Positions 1 to 9,271 of a DNA stretch of 64,000 bases are shown one piece after another. Source of the stretch: Psychromonas aquimarina ATCC BAA-1526 (GTDB lineage Bacteria; Pseudomonadota; Gammaproteobacteria; Enterobacterales; Psychromonadaceae); NCBI RefSeq assembly GCF_000428725.1, contig NZ_KE386792.1, positions 116,234-180,233 on the forward strand. The letters run 5' to 3'. The notes beneath the pieces are model-generated. The model did no database searches. It had not been told where the DNA came from and saw nothing but the letters and a program-made list of their open reading frames with translations. The first letter of the stretch is position 1, and each line of letters begins with the position of its first letter. Made by a program: the position numbers and the translations under genes.

Positions 1-944
1 GCTAACCCTTTTACCGCCGTATTGAGATCTTCACTGTCACGGCCGATTACCAGCAGAAGTTTTACATAGGGGTTGGCTGGATGACTCACCACCTGCAGCA
101 TAGGCCCTTCGGCATCAGGAAAGTCTCTTAAAAACTCCGGCTTATTATCATTGCTTATAAATACAACAGCATTACGCTCAGGTGCTTTATCATAGAGCAG
201 CGGGAATTCAGCACCTCGCCACTCTGCCAGAGAACCAAAATATGAAGTCAAAATTCCGGCCGCTTTCAGCTCATTCAGATCGTAACTTGATCCCATAACC
301 ACAGGCAGTCTCAGTTTACTGAAGTCTCTTTTATCAAAAAACGGCGCCGGCAGTAAGCTTAAGTCGCTTTTAAGTTCGGTTTTTTGTACCTGCATAACAA
401 TACGGCTGCTTTGACTAATCTCAGCCCAAATACCAGGATCATTCGGGTTAGCACAGGTATTACTGGTATTCCCGATCAGCTCAAATCGAATCTGATTATA
501 GTTGCTGAAATAACGGGTATCCAGGGGTATAGAAAGACTGATTTTTTTTCCCTGCTGGCCGTCATCAACTGCAGCTACTCCCATCAGTTCATTATTAAGG
601 AAAACCTTTATATGCGACATCAGTGCAAGCAAAGCAGGTGAGGAGGTAATATCAAAGTAAAGATCAGCTTTTGAGACGACCTCATCAATACGCGAGCCGA
701 AACCTACATAGGCATTGCTCTCACTGCCCATCATGCTGATAGATCCCTGATAGCCTAACTGCTCGAATGTTATGGTACGCTCACTGACAATTGAAACTTG
801 ATTATCCGTCTTTGAAAGAGCCGTTGTCTGTTTCGCATCTGCATCGCCAGGATTTGTTGAAGTAAGGACTTTACCTGATGCAGCAGCATTAAACATAAGG
901 CTTAACGCAGCGGCTATTAATGTAATATTTTTCTTTATTCGCAT
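1..944 (-). CDS. bcsB: Cellulose synthase periplasmic subunit BcsB (N-terminal part, cut by window edge)
   Basis: The reading frame is open from an ATG at 944 to the left edge of the window, so only about 314 residues of a protein that is usually 750-800 residues are visible. It begins with a signal peptide (MRIKKNITLIAAALSLMFNAAAS). The following sequence (TITFEQLGYQGSISMMG, then a region with SIPLDTRYFSNYNQIRFEL) is the pattern of the first BcsB carbohydrate-binding and flavodoxin-like domains. BcsB sits in the periplasm, anchors to BcsA and guides the nascent glucan. Its start lies 4 nt after the bcsA stop, so the two are co-transcribed and probably translationally coupled. Identification rests on order after bcsA and on the visible pattern. 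Confidence 0.9.
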   Translation of the reverse strand, partial: MRIKKNITLIAAALSLMFNAAASGKVLTSTNPGDADAKQTTALSKTDNQVSIVSERTITFEQLGYQGSISMMGSESNAYVGFGSRIDEVVSKADLYFDITSSPALLALMSHIKVFLNNELMGVAAVDDGQQGKKISLSIPLDTRYFSNYNQIRFELIGNTSNTCANPNDPGIWAEISQSSRIVMQVQKTELKSDLSLLPAPFFDKRDFSKLRLPVVMGSSYDLNELKAAGILTSYFGSLAEWRGAEFPLLYDKAPERNAVVFISNDNKPEFLRDFPDAEGPMLQVVSHPANPYVKLLLVIGRDSEDLNTAVKGL

Positions 945-948
945 AGTA

Positions 949-3582
949 TTAAGTTCTTTTCTGAATATATTGAGGCCTGAATGAGTAAATAAATCCGCAC
1001 AAAATTTGTAATACCTTCACAAGAGAAATTACAATCTGAGGACTATATCTGAGCAGTCTTTTATAACCATTAAAACCAACCTGCAGCACAGCACGCATAC
1101 TGGCTAAAGGCTTATCTGTGTGATAATTCTGCTGCCACCTCACCCATGTATCGGCTCTTGCAAAAGTACACTGCACATACGCTATATGCTGCGCGGTTGT
1201 TAACTCTGCCAGCTGCAGGCCGAGCGTCCCCTGGCTGGAATAAGACACCTGCATTGGAAAAACAAACTCCTGCTCTGCCCGGTTCAGTATTATTTCTAAG
1301 CGCTGCTTGTTAAAGAATTCCAGCTGCATCTCACTAAAACCAAGCACCTCGACGCGCACGCCGCCGAGAGAGAAATCCTTCATACTTGCCTGAAGCAGGT
1401 GACCCGAATTTAATCTCAATGTCACAGGAATAGAAACGTCAACGCGGTGATCTTTACGCACCTGTTTCGCTTCCATTGCAACAGCAACAGCGGCCCCCAG
1501 GATAAGCAGATTATAAAGTGTCCAGATTATGTTGATCAGAACGGTTCCTATTTCATCATTCGGCCCCCAGCCTAGACGGTAGAAACCAAAACCCAGGCCG
1601 ATAATATTCAGCATTACCAGCACCAGATAAGGCTTAGATATCAGCCAGTCATAGTGAGACTTTTCTACAAGTCCGCCTTTTGCTGTTACGTTGAAGGTAC
1701 CTTTGTTCGGAGCGAACAATGCAATTGTTGTGGGACGGGCGATATACCATGCCAGTACGGTTTCATACACTTCACCCCAGAACGAATAACGGTAATCGCC
1801 CTGCATTCTTGAGTTAGTTATACTGGCATGAATCATATGCGGTAATACATACAAGATAATCGCCAGTGCGGGAGCGTAAATGATATAGGAATGCAGCAGT
1901 AGAAACGCCAATGGTGCGATCAAAAAAACAATGCGTGGAATACCCGATAAGAAATGCAGCATAGCATTGGCATAGCATAAACGCTGCGGCCACTTCAAAC
2001 CTTTACCTGTCAGCGGGTTATCTACTCTGAATATCTGCGCCATGCCCCGCGCCCAGCGGATTCTCTGACCAACATGTGCCGATAACGTTTCAGTCGCTAA
2101 GCCGGCAGAAATCGGCTGCTTCAAATAAGCAGAGCGATAACCGAGGCGGTGCATACGCAGGGATGTGTGTGCATCTTCGGTTACTGTCTCAACCGCGATT
2201 CCGCCGACTTCTTCTAAAGGCTCTCGTCGTAATATCGCACATGATCCGCAGAAAAATGTACTGTCCCATAAGTCGTTGCCGTCTTGAATCAAACCATAAA
2301 ACAAATTACCTTCATTCGGCACGTTGCGGAAATTCGACAGGTTACGCTCAAACGGATCCGGAGAGAAAAAATGGTGCGGCGTCTGTATTAACGCCAGCTT
2401 CGGATCTTTCAGAAACATCCCCATGGTCAGCTGAAAAAATACACGCGTCGGGATATGATCACAGTCAAAAACAGCAACGTACTCGCTGCTGGTTTGTGCC
2501 AGCGCGTAATTGATATTACCGGCTTTCGCATGTTCATTAGTCGGCCGGCGAATGTAGTGCACACCGACCTCTTCAGCAAAATCACGAAAACTATCGCGTT
2601 TACCGTCGTCTAAAATGTAGATGTTGATTTTATCCTGAGGCCAGTCAACCCCGAGTGCGGCATAAACGGTTGCCCTGACAACATCCAGACCTTCATTATA
2701 GGTTGGAATCATAACGTCAATGCTCGGCCAAAGCTCTTTGCTCTCCGGCATCTTGGACGGCTTACGATTCAGCGGCCAGATATTCTGGAAATAACCTAAA
2801 ATCAGCACCAGCCATGAATAAGTCTCGGCCAGCAGCAGCACGCTGCCAAGGAACAAAGCAACCGGATCATCCCAGTTCAAGGTAGAAGAAAAACGCCACC
2901 ATAAATAGCGGCATGATACTGTCACTGATAAAATAATCAGCAGCATAGTCGGGAACCGTCCAGGCATGCGGCGAAACATCATCGCTAACAGCCAAAGTAA
3001 ACAAATAAATACCGCCTGCGCGACAAGACCAAAAGGAACGGTAAAACAAAGCACAGCAAGCAGTAGAACCACAAAGAACAAGCCGTAATTGTTCCACTTA
3101 CTCTTGCGGGCCTTTTCAGCCGCTTCGTTTAGGTCTGTAGACTTGTTTTTATCGGCTTTTGTCTCTAACCATTTAACCAGCTGCGCGAACTTATTAAAGG
3201 GCAGGCTGAATAAATTATTAACAAAGCGAAGCGCCTTTAATAGATACAACGTCACGTAACGATGAAAACGGCGTGAGCCATACTGCCTGAATACAGTCAG
3301 CCAGACGGTCTGGATCACAAAGCGAACGGGGTCAAACAGCCGAGGTCGACAGAATGTAATCTGCGGGTAATAAAGCAGAGGTAATTTCCAGGACGGAACA
3401 CCTGCGATGCTTGGTTTCAAGAATACAAAAGCAGCAGTGAACCAGCACGTCAGAATAAACTCGCCGAGCCAGGAGCTAGTTTGACCCGCTGCAGTTTCAT
3501 ATTCACTCAGTGGTTTTTTAAACCCTTCAACAATCCAGGGTTTAAAAATCAGGCTTAGGCTATTCAACATTTGAGTTTTCAA
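949..3582 (-). CDS. bcsA: Cellulose synthase catalytic subunit BcsA
   Basis: 877 residues, close to the E. coli BcsA length. It polymerises UDP-glucose into beta-1,4-glucan and exports it through its own membrane channel. Visible features: hydrophobic N-terminal segments, a GT2 domain with the DDGKRD, DCDHIP and TED aspartate motifs, the QRIRW (QxxRW) motif that binds the acceptor, further membrane segments, and a C-terminal PilZ domain (RKDHR, then DFSLGG) that binds cyclic-di-GMP. The start overlaps the end of bcsQ by 23 nt and the stop is 4 nt from bcsB, giving one tightly packed bcsRQAB unit. All motifs needed for activity and for c-di-GMP control look intact. Confidence 0.97.
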   Translation of the reverse strand: MKTQMLNSLSLIFKPWIVEGFKKPLSEYETAAGQTSSWLGEFILTCWFTAAFVFLKPSIAGVPSWKLPLLYYPQITFCRPRLFDPVRFVIQTVWLTVFRQYGSRRFHRYVTLYLLKALRFVNNLFSLPFNKFAQLVKWLETKADKNKSTDLNEAAEKARKSKWNNYGLFFVVLLLAVLCFTVPFGLVAQAVFICLLWLLAMMFRRMPGRFPTMLLIILSVTVSCRYLWWRFSSTLNWDDPVALFLGSVLLLAETYSWLVLILGYFQNIWPLNRKPSKMPESKELWPSIDVMIPTYNEGLDVVRATVYAALGVDWPQDKINIYILDDGKRDSFRDFAEEVGVHYIRRPTNEHAKAGNINYALAQTSSEYVAVFDCDHIPTRVFFQLTMGMFLKDPKLALIQTPHHFFSPDPFERNLSNFRNVPNEGNLFYGLIQDGNDLWDSTFFCGSCAILRREPLEEVGGIAVETVTEDAHTSLRMHRLGYRSAYLKQPISAGLATETLSAHVGQRIRWARGMAQIFRVDNPLTGKGLKWPQRLCYANAMLHFLSGIPRIVFLIAPLAFLLLHSYIIYAPALAIILYVLPHMIHASITNSRMQGDYRYSFWGEVYETVLAWYIARPTTIALFAPNKGTFNVTAKGGLVEKSHYDWLISKPYLVLVMLNIIGLGFGFYRLGWGPNDEIGTVLINIIWTLYNLLILGAAVAVAMEAKQVRKDHRVDVSIPVTLRLNSGHLLQASMKDFSLGGVRVEVLGFSEMQLEFFNKQRLEIILNRAEQEFVFPMQVSYSSQGTLGLQLAELTTAQHIAYVQCTFARADTWVRWQQNYHTDKPLASMRAVLQVGFNGYKRLLRYSPQIVISLVKVLQILCGFIYSFRPQYIQKRT

Positions 3583-4354
3583 TTTCTGATGCTAAATGCG
3601 ATACACACCAGAATGCCAGAGACTGATAATCTTTGGCAGCCTGGCTATGAGGTGCAAATTGAGCAACGGTTGTCATATTGGCGGCACTTTCGACTACTGC
3701 CGTGTCTTTATGTAAAACAGTCGACACAGCAAGATGCTGCAGCTCTTTCTGCATAATAAGTAAGAAATCCCGCCCGACACTGGTTTCCGGCTGAAACTGA
3801 TTAATTAATACCTTGAGTTTATTATTATTCAGTAAACATTTAGCCAGTTCATTGTGCTGCAGAAAATGTTTCAATAAACTATAGTTCAGTGGTTCCGGGT
3901 TCGTTACAACAAACAGCAGTTCACACTGCTCTGCAAAATCGGCAATAATATGATTATGAAGCTCCTGCGGTGATAAATGGATCAGCTGCCACTCTTCAGC
4001 GTGCTCAGATATTGAAACTTTGGAAAATTCCATCAGCATAGTTCGAAGCAGTCGTTCTTTGTCTGCCTGATAAGAGGAGATTTCAGCACAATGCAGCTGT
4101 CCAAAAGGAACAAAAGTGACACCTGACGGGCTTTCAAAACCCGCGTCTTGCCAGCTTAGTTCATTAAGCATGCTCTTCGCCCAGCCGTCTTCAGCTTCAT
4201 AGGGTAAACCAAGGTGAAGTTTAAGCAGGTTAGAGCTTTCGCAGTCAAGAGCGGCCACACTCTTGTTGAGCTGTACTAATGAATGCGCCAGGTTAGCAGT
4301 AACCGTAGTAGAGCCGGCACCGCCCTTTAAACTAATTAGCAGTATTCGCTTCAT
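3560..4354 (-). CDS. bcsQ: Cellulose biosynthesis protein BcsQ (MinD/ParA-like ATPase)
   Basis: 264 residues of the MinD/ParA-like family. BcsQ forms a cytoplasmic complex with BcsR that supports assembly and polar localisation of the synthase. The N-terminus has a deviant Walker A (KGGAGSTT), where the usual GKT lysine is absent; enterobacterial BcsQ also deviates at this site, so this is a family trait and not damage. The sequence LDCESSNLLKLHLGLP follows as expected for the switch region. The gene overlaps bcsR at its start and bcsA at its end, each by 23 nt. The assignment is firm from motif plus position. Confidence 0.93.
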   Translation of the reverse strand: MKRILLISLKGGAGSTTVTANLAHSLVQLNKSVAALDCESSNLLKLHLGLPYEAEDGWAKSMLNELSWQDAGFESPSGVTFVPFGQLHCAEISSYQADKERLLRTMLMEFSKVSISEHAEEWQLIHLSPQELHNHIIADFAEQCELLFVVTNPEPLNYSLLKHFLQHNELAKCLLNNNKLKVLINQFQPETSVGRDFLLIMQKELQHLAVSTVLHKDTAVVESAANMTTVAQFAPHSQAAKDYQSLAFWCVSHLASEIENSNVE

Positions 4355-4544
4355 GTGACGCCGTCTTATCTTTTTGTGAGTGCCGATGCGGTTTTATATT
4401 GGATAATTCTCCAGTCGAATTAAGGACGCGCCATTTACTCTTGAGTTTAAGATAGGCTTCCTCTTCATTCATCTCAACATAATCACATTTTTCAACATCA
4501 AATGACGCATAAATTGCATCAACATCCTGCAAAGGTTTAGACAT
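4332..4544 (-). CDS. bcsR: Cellulose biosynthesis protein BcsR
   Basis: 70 residues, first gene of the minus-strand bcs arm. The segment around SFDVEKCDYVEMNEEE resembles the core of enterobacterial BcsR (a pattern of the type D-x-DY-x-D/E followed by a Lys/Arg-Trp motif, here KSKWRVL). BcsR is a small protein that stabilises BcsQ, and the BcsRQ complex regulates synthase assembly. The C-terminal 25 residues are polar and probably disordered. Its end overlaps the bcsQ start by 23 nt. Similarity was judged by eye on a short sequence, so confidence depends mainly on context. Confidence 0.8.
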   Translation of the reverse strand: MSKPLQDVDAIYASFDVEKCDYVEMNEEEAYLKLKSKWRVLNSTGELSNIKPHRHSQKDKTASHEANTAN

Positions 4545-4975
4545 TTTTCACACACCTACGCAGTGAACCTTAAACGTTACAGCATGACACTCTTCGTTTA
4601 AAACTCACATCCAAAAAAACACTTATATATAAAGATGTTATGGACTTCCGTGACCAGTATTTCCCACTTATAAAAACTCATGGTAAAAGTAAGTACTCTC
4701 ACCTTGAGCTGTCTATACACCCGGCAGCGCCGCCGCCTGATGAGTGCTGTGTTCCATTTTTCAGCTGCCTGCTGACTGAGACATCGAATTACATAGTAAA
4801 GCAGTAAAAGATTAAGAAATTCTTCCTTAATCTAAGATTTCGGCATTCTATATCTATTTCAATTGCTGAGCAAATTGTTTAGTATTGGCGGCATATTTTG
4901 CGCTGCAAAACCTTACCGGGTTGCTGTACTGCATTAACAATAAGTTATAACTCATCAGGGTTAAAGGTACGTCAA
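4545..4975. promoter_or_regulatory. Divergent intergenic region between the two bcs arms
   Basis: About 430 bp separate the starts of bcsR (minus) and bcsE (plus) and must hold the promoters of both arms. The stretch is AT-rich, especially 4600-4680 and 4800-4890. I see no ORF that looks coding and no strong palindrome that names an operator. Confidence 0.5.
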
Positions 4976-6541
4976 ATGTCCGCTATACAAGGCTTAACAC
5001 CGCTAACACAAAATATTGATATCAGCAGAATCTATGTAACTTTATTTGCATCGAAACAGCTTGCTGTCGATTATTTTTCCAGCTTGAGTGTAACCGCCGA
5101 CAATATCACGCTTGCATCAATTACAGACAAGATAAATTTTTATTCCGGTTTAAAGAATAACAGCCGGAATAATCTTACAAATAAGAGCAATATTAACAGC
5201 GCGTATTTCTTATCTAAGAAAACCACCAGGAAATCGATATCACTGTTAAAGATGATTGACGATCTGGCTTTATTAAAATTAAAGCCGAACACCACCTTTA
5301 CGTTATTTATTCCAGATACAGCATTATCAAACAGCGGCGAAGAAACTGTTATTCGATTCTTGTCAAAGGCCGCCGAAATGGCTAAAGAAAAAACGATTAC
5401 TATCGTAATGCTTATATACGGCCCGTTAACATCCCCGATCATTAAACCTATGCTCCTGACTAACAACCAGGATATTTCAGGAGTTGCATCCTTAAGGCAG
5501 TCTGGAGAAAACAGCTACAGCTATTACATTGACTTCTGGTCCAATAGTAACGGCGTAAAATCGGAAACGGAATTCACTGTTTGCCTCAATAAAAAGAGCC
5601 AGTTTGAAGTGCAGGCGGACACCTCTGCTTCAGCGCAAGCCGTTGTTATTGATAAAGCAGACAATGATCGCATTTTCATGAGCGAAACCGTATTAGACAA
5701 TAAAACGGCAGCCGCCAAACACGTAATCACTGCAGCCGACAATAGTGCTTTGATCGCACAGCTCACTCAACCTCGCGCTTCTACCATTATACTCAGCTGT
5801 GAAACGCAAGATGAAGTCCGCCGGCTGGCCGTACAGTGTTATCAACTGCGCCGACAAGCGGGTAATCAGTTAAAAATCATCATACGCGAAAGAAAACAGT
5901 GTTTAAGATACACTGATGAACGTTTTTTACTCCAGGCCGGCGTCAACCTGATCGTTCCTTATAATGTTTCCTACGCCCGCTTTGTAGGCCTGGTTGATGC
6001 CGTTCAAGGACAGGTATTAATGCGCCCCCTGCCGGACTCACTAGAAGAGCTGCAGCAGCATGATCATAGTTACGGAATGAAAGGCTATTTACCAAACCAG
6101 GAATTCGCAGGTTACTGTAAACACGTGATAAGCAGATCGGCGCAGACACGTATCCAGTTTGCTCTGGTTAAACTCGCCCTGCTGCCGGGTATGACAGCCG
6201 GCGAATGTTTACGTCTGTGTCACATTAGACGGGACGGTGACGTAATTACAGCATGTGAAGACTCCATTTATGTTTTGTTTACAGCAGTACGCCATAATGA
6301 TGTGGAAACGGCACTCAATAATATCTTTGAATTCTCAGCAGGGGATCTTTTCCGCAGCTTTACTGCCTTTGATAACCTGCATGATATAGAAACCGAGCTG
6401 CTGACGGTTGTTGAAAAGAGTATTGAAGTCTCTAATGAAGTCGAAGGTATTACAACTCAACATACTATTTTTTCTTCACAACCAGCCCCCGCTGCAGAGG
6501 CCCCTCTGTTTGCCGTACGTAAAAAAATTCAAGTTAGGTAA
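4976..6541 (+). CDS. bcsE: Cyclic-di-GMP-binding cellulose regulator BcsE
   Basis: About 521 residues from the preferred ATG at 4976, which has an AAAGG ribosome binding site at 4964-4968. An in-frame ATG at 4898 would add 26 residues that look non-coding and lacks a good site. BcsE is a cytoplasmic c-di-GMP sensor that boosts cellulose output and recruits BcsF and BcsG. The second half carries R419-D-G-D422, which matches in type and position the RxxD c-di-GMP-binding motif of E. coli BcsE (residues 415-418). The stop is followed 2 nt later by bcsF, so the genes form the bcsEFG operon. The family is divergent; the assignment uses motif and gene order. Confidence 0.88.
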   Translation: MSAIQGLTPLTQNIDISRIYVTLFASKQLAVDYFSSLSVTADNITLASITDKINFYSGLKNNSRNNLTNKSNINSAYFLSKKTTRKSISLLKMIDDLALLKLKPNTTFTLFIPDTALSNSGEETVIRFLSKAAEMAKEKTITIVMLIYGPLTSPIIKPMLLTNNQDISGVASLRQSGENSYSYYIDFWSNSNGVKSETEFTVCLNKKSQFEVQADTSASAQAVVIDKADNDRIFMSETVLDNKTAAAKHVITAADNSALIAQLTQPRASTIILSCETQDEVRRLAVQCYQLRRQAGNQLKIIIRERKQCLRYTDERFLLQAGVNLIVPYNVSYARFVGLVDAVQGQVLMRPLPDSLEELQQHDHSYGMKGYLPNQEFAGYCKHVISRSAQTRIQFALVKLALLPGMTAGECLRLCHIRRDGDVITACEDSIYVLFTAVRHNDVETALNNIFEFSAGDLFRSFTAFDNLHDIETELLTVVEKSIEVSNEVEGITTQHTIFSSQPAPAAEAPLFAVRKKIQVR

Positions 6542-6543
6542 AT

Positions 6544-6699
6544 ATGAATATTAACGACTTCTTATTAACTGTTTCGATCAGCCTGACAGCCGGCATTGCT
6601 GTCGGATATCTGGCCAGAGACTTCTTCGCGATGCTGAAAAGACTGCATGCGAAATACATTAAACGTTCACAATACTTTGAAGACGACAAATCACTCTAA
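6544..6699 (+). CDS. bcsF: Small membrane protein BcsF
   Basis: A 51-residue ORF starting at ATG 6544, two nucleotides after the bcsE stop. It has one hydrophobic segment (LLTVSISLTAGIAVGYLA) followed by a basic, then acidic, cytoplasmic tail (KRLHAKYIKRSQYFEDDKS). This matches BcsF in size, topology and position between bcsE and bcsG. BcsF is a single-pass inner-membrane protein that links BcsE to BcsG. It is too short for ordinary gene finders but its placement makes it convincing. Confidence 0.88.
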   Translation: MNINDFLLTVSISLTAGIAVGYLARDFFAMLKRLHAKYIKRSQYFEDDKSL

Positions 6700-6720
6700 A
6701 TCCCAAAAAGAAAATTAACT

Positions 6721-8340
6721 ATGACAAGACCTGTTTCAACTCCTTTTCAAAGCCGGCTCTCAGGACTCGGCTGGTGGAATACCTACTTTATCGTCAAGAT
6801 CGCGCTGTATCTTCAAGGCGTAATCGACTTTCATGCGCTAGAGAACTTAGCCTTTGTACTGCTGCTTCTGCTGCCGGTTAGCCCTCGCCCGCTTATTATA
6901 GCCAGAAACATTATCGCGCTGCCGATCGCCGCATGGCTGCTTCATTACGACTCCTTCTTTCCTCCACTGGAGCGTCTGTGGGCACAAGCCGGGCAGTTGA
7001 TGCAGTTTGAAACAAGCTACCTGCTTGAGTTAGCCGGGCGCTTTGTTTCGTTTAATACGTTAATTGCATTATTTGTGGTTATGGCGGGCTATTACATCCT
7101 GAGCAAATACCTGCGCGTCTCTGTATTCGTGAGCGGCACTTTACTGTACCTGGCCATTCCACAAGGCGGCCTTCAACCCGCACCAGCCGTGGCTCAAGAA
7201 CAAGCGGATATTACCCGGAGACCTGTAGAGACAACAGCAGTTAGCGAAATTAACGATGAGGTGCTGAATCAGTATCAGAGTGACTTTTTCAGCAGTGAGG
7301 CCGAACGAAGCGTTACTTTTTCTCCGGCATCTGCACAAGATGCCCCGTTTGATCTGCTGTTTTTAAGCATCTGTTCTCTCGCATGGGATGATATTAAAAT
7401 TACTGAACTGCAGGATCACCCGCTCTTCAAAGAGTTCGACATTATGTTTGACAACTTCAGTACAGCAACATCCTACAGCGGCCCTGCCGTTATTCGCCTG
7501 CTGCGTGCAAACTGCGGGCAGGAGGAGCATACGCGGCTGTTTGATGAAGCGCCGAATAAACAGTGCTACCTGTTCGAAAATTTGAAAAGTCTCGGCTTCG
7601 AAGAACAGCTGCTTATGAACCACGACGGCGTGTTCGACAGCTTCTTAGAACTGATAAAACGTGACGGCAGGTTAACTGCTGATTTAATGCCGCAGGACAA
7701 TCTAAAACCGTACCAGAAAGCCTTTGACGGTGCTGAAATATACCGCGATAAAGATGTACTCGATAAGTGGTGGCAGGAACGAGTTACCTATGGCAGTGAG
7801 AAAGTAGTCGCACTCTACAACACGACTTCTCTGCATGACGGTAACCGGCTGCTTAACGCAAAATCTGCCAGCAGCCTGATCAGCTATAAACGTCGACTGC
7901 AGAACCTGCTCGACGATTTATACAGTTTCTTTAAGCAGCTGGAGCAGTCAAAGCGTAATATTGTGGTTGCACTGGTGCCGGAGCATGGCGCAGGAATGCG
8001 CGGAGATCGGATGCAGATTTCAGGTATGCGTGAAATACCCGCACCGACAATTGTGCATACACCCGTTGCCGTAAAAATATTTGGCGAAGGCATAAAACGT
8101 AGCGGTGAAACGACACATATCAAACAACCATCGAGTTACCTTGCACTCTCTCAAGTTGTCGAAAACATTCTTGAACAGGATGTTTACCAGACTAAAAAGC
8201 TTGATGTGAAGATGCTGACCAGCAACTTGCCGGAAACACCACCCGTTGCGCAAAACTCCGGCTCAACTGTTATGAAAGTGAACGGGAAATATTATATATC
8301 ACTCGATGGAAACAGCTGGACTGAGTACCCCGTTAGGTAA
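6721..8340 (+). CDS. bcsG: Cellulose phosphoethanolamine transferase BcsG
   Basis: 539 residues. An N-terminal block of about four membrane segments (residues 20-145) is followed by a periplasmic alkaline-phosphatase-superfamily domain. It transfers phosphoethanolamine from phosphatidylethanolamine to glucose residues of cellulose. C218 (ICSLAWDD), S253 in FSTATSYSGPA and E421-H422 (PEHG) correspond to the zinc-site and catalytic residues known in E. coli BcsG (C243, S278, E442/H443). This arm therefore predicts pEtN-modified cellulose. An intrinsic terminator follows 24 nt after the stop. Confidence 0.95.
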   Translation: MTRPVSTPFQSRLSGLGWWNTYFIVKIALYLQGVIDFHALENLAFVLLLLLPVSPRPLIIARNIIALPIAAWLLHYDSFFPPLERLWAQAGQLMQFETSYLLELAGRFVSFNTLIALFVVMAGYYILSKYLRVSVFVSGTLLYLAIPQGGLQPAPAVAQEQADITRRPVETTAVSEINDEVLNQYQSDFFSSEAERSVTFSPASAQDAPFDLLFLSICSLAWDDIKITELQDHPLFKEFDIMFDNFSTATSYSGPAVIRLLRANCGQEEHTRLFDEAPNKQCYLFENLKSLGFEEQLLMNHDGVFDSFLELIKRDGRLTADLMPQDNLKPYQKAFDGAEIYRDKDVLDKWWQERVTYGSEKVVALYNTTSLHDGNRLLNAKSASSLISYKRRLQNLLDDLYSFFKQLEQSKRNIVVALVPEHGAGMRGDRMQISGMREIPAPTIVHTPVAVKIFGEGIKRSGETTHIKQPSSYLALSQVVENILEQDVYQTKKLDVKMLTSNLPETPPVAQNSGSTVMKVNGKYYISLDGNSWTEYPVR

Positions 8341-8363
8341 GCAGCCGCTCACTAAAACAGCCG

Positions 8364-8396
8364 GCCCAAACTGCAGGAAGCAGTTTGGGCTTTTTT
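8364..8396 (+). terminator. Intrinsic terminator of bcsEFG
   Basis: Perfect 11-bp stem (GCCCAAACTGC / GCAGTTTGGGC) with a 5-nt loop followed by six T residues. It ends the bcsEFG transcript before the convergent gene at 8453. Confidence 0.93.
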
Positions 8397-8452
8397 ACAA
8401 TTCCAGTCTCAGCAATGCGGCAATACCATTGCGCATAAACATCTGCTCAGTA

Positions 8453-9139
8453 TTAAGGAGATATTCTTATCGCCTTAGAAGCAATTTTTCCTAATCCTGC
8501 AATTGAGATAATAACCAGCAGTAAAATAAACCACTGCTGCCAGCCGGAAAAAGGATTTTCTAATAAACCTGCTAACTGATTAGACTGAATACCCACATAA
8601 ATCACCAATATCGTACGCGGCAGCATACCGATGGCAGCTCCGATAAAAAACAGTTTAAGCCGCGCACCGGCCATGGCTAATAAAATATTGCTCACAGCAA
8701 AAGGTAGAATAGGGCTTAATTTACTGAGCATTACTATCCCCAGTTCCTGCTCTTTTAATGAGTTAATAATCTGCATCGCCTGCGGGTGCCCCTGCAGACT
8801 AGACATAAACCTGCCTGAATCAAGCAGCCGGGCGGCAAAATAGCACAGCACTGAAGCGAGAAGATAAGCGGGAACAATAAAAACTAAAGCCTGCCAGCCG
8901 AGAAAATAACCGCTGCTCAAGGCGATCAGAGTTGTCGGAGTTAAAGCAAAGGCCATGGTAAAAACACAGGCAGAAAACAGCAGCAGCCACTGCTGCGTAT
9001 CAAAACTTCTTAACAGCGGTTCATACTGCAGAGCCAGATAAGTCATAGCGCCGCTGAACAGTAAAGGCAGTGTAGTCAGGAAGACAGCAAATCCCAAAGA
9101 AGTACCGTTAGCTCGTAAAATTTTAAAAAAAGTACTCAT
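8453..9139 (-). CDS. TVP38/TMEM64 (VTT/DedA-like) membrane protein
   Basis: 228 residues with about five or six hydrophobic segments. It has the VTT-domain hallmarks: a glycine-rich loop SSGYFLGWQA, the re-entrant stretch LSKLSPILPFAVSNILLAMAG near residues 140-165 and GAAIGMLPRTILVIYVG near 180. Members of this family are thought to act in lipid scrambling or small-solute transport across the inner membrane; substrate cannot be read from sequence. It is convergent with bcsG and divergent from ugpQ. No operon partner is visible. Confidence 0.82.
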   Translation of the reverse strand: MSTFFKILRANGTSLGFAVFLTTLPLLFSGAMTYLALQYEPLLRSFDTQQWLLLFSACVFTMAFALTPTTLIALSSGYFLGWQALVFIVPAYLLASVLCYFAARLLDSGRFMSSLQGHPQAMQIINSLKEQELGIVMLSKLSPILPFAVSNILLAMAGARLKLFFIGAAIGMLPRTILVIYVGIQSNQLAGLLENPFSGWQQWFILLLVIISIAGLGKIASKAIRISP

Positions 9140-9271
9140 AAATCAGCCGAATAAATATTTAAAACAACAGCCCGAAAAACGAACTGTCACTGTTAATATC
9201 GATCTTATCACAGATCACAGCCCCCTCTTGTGTATCATTTCACTATCAAGCTTTCCATTAGAAGGTAAATA

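Noticed and set aside
2076-2513. 145-codon plus-strand frame inside bcsA
   Set aside because: It is the antisense shadow of the conserved glycosyltransferase domain and has no family of its own.
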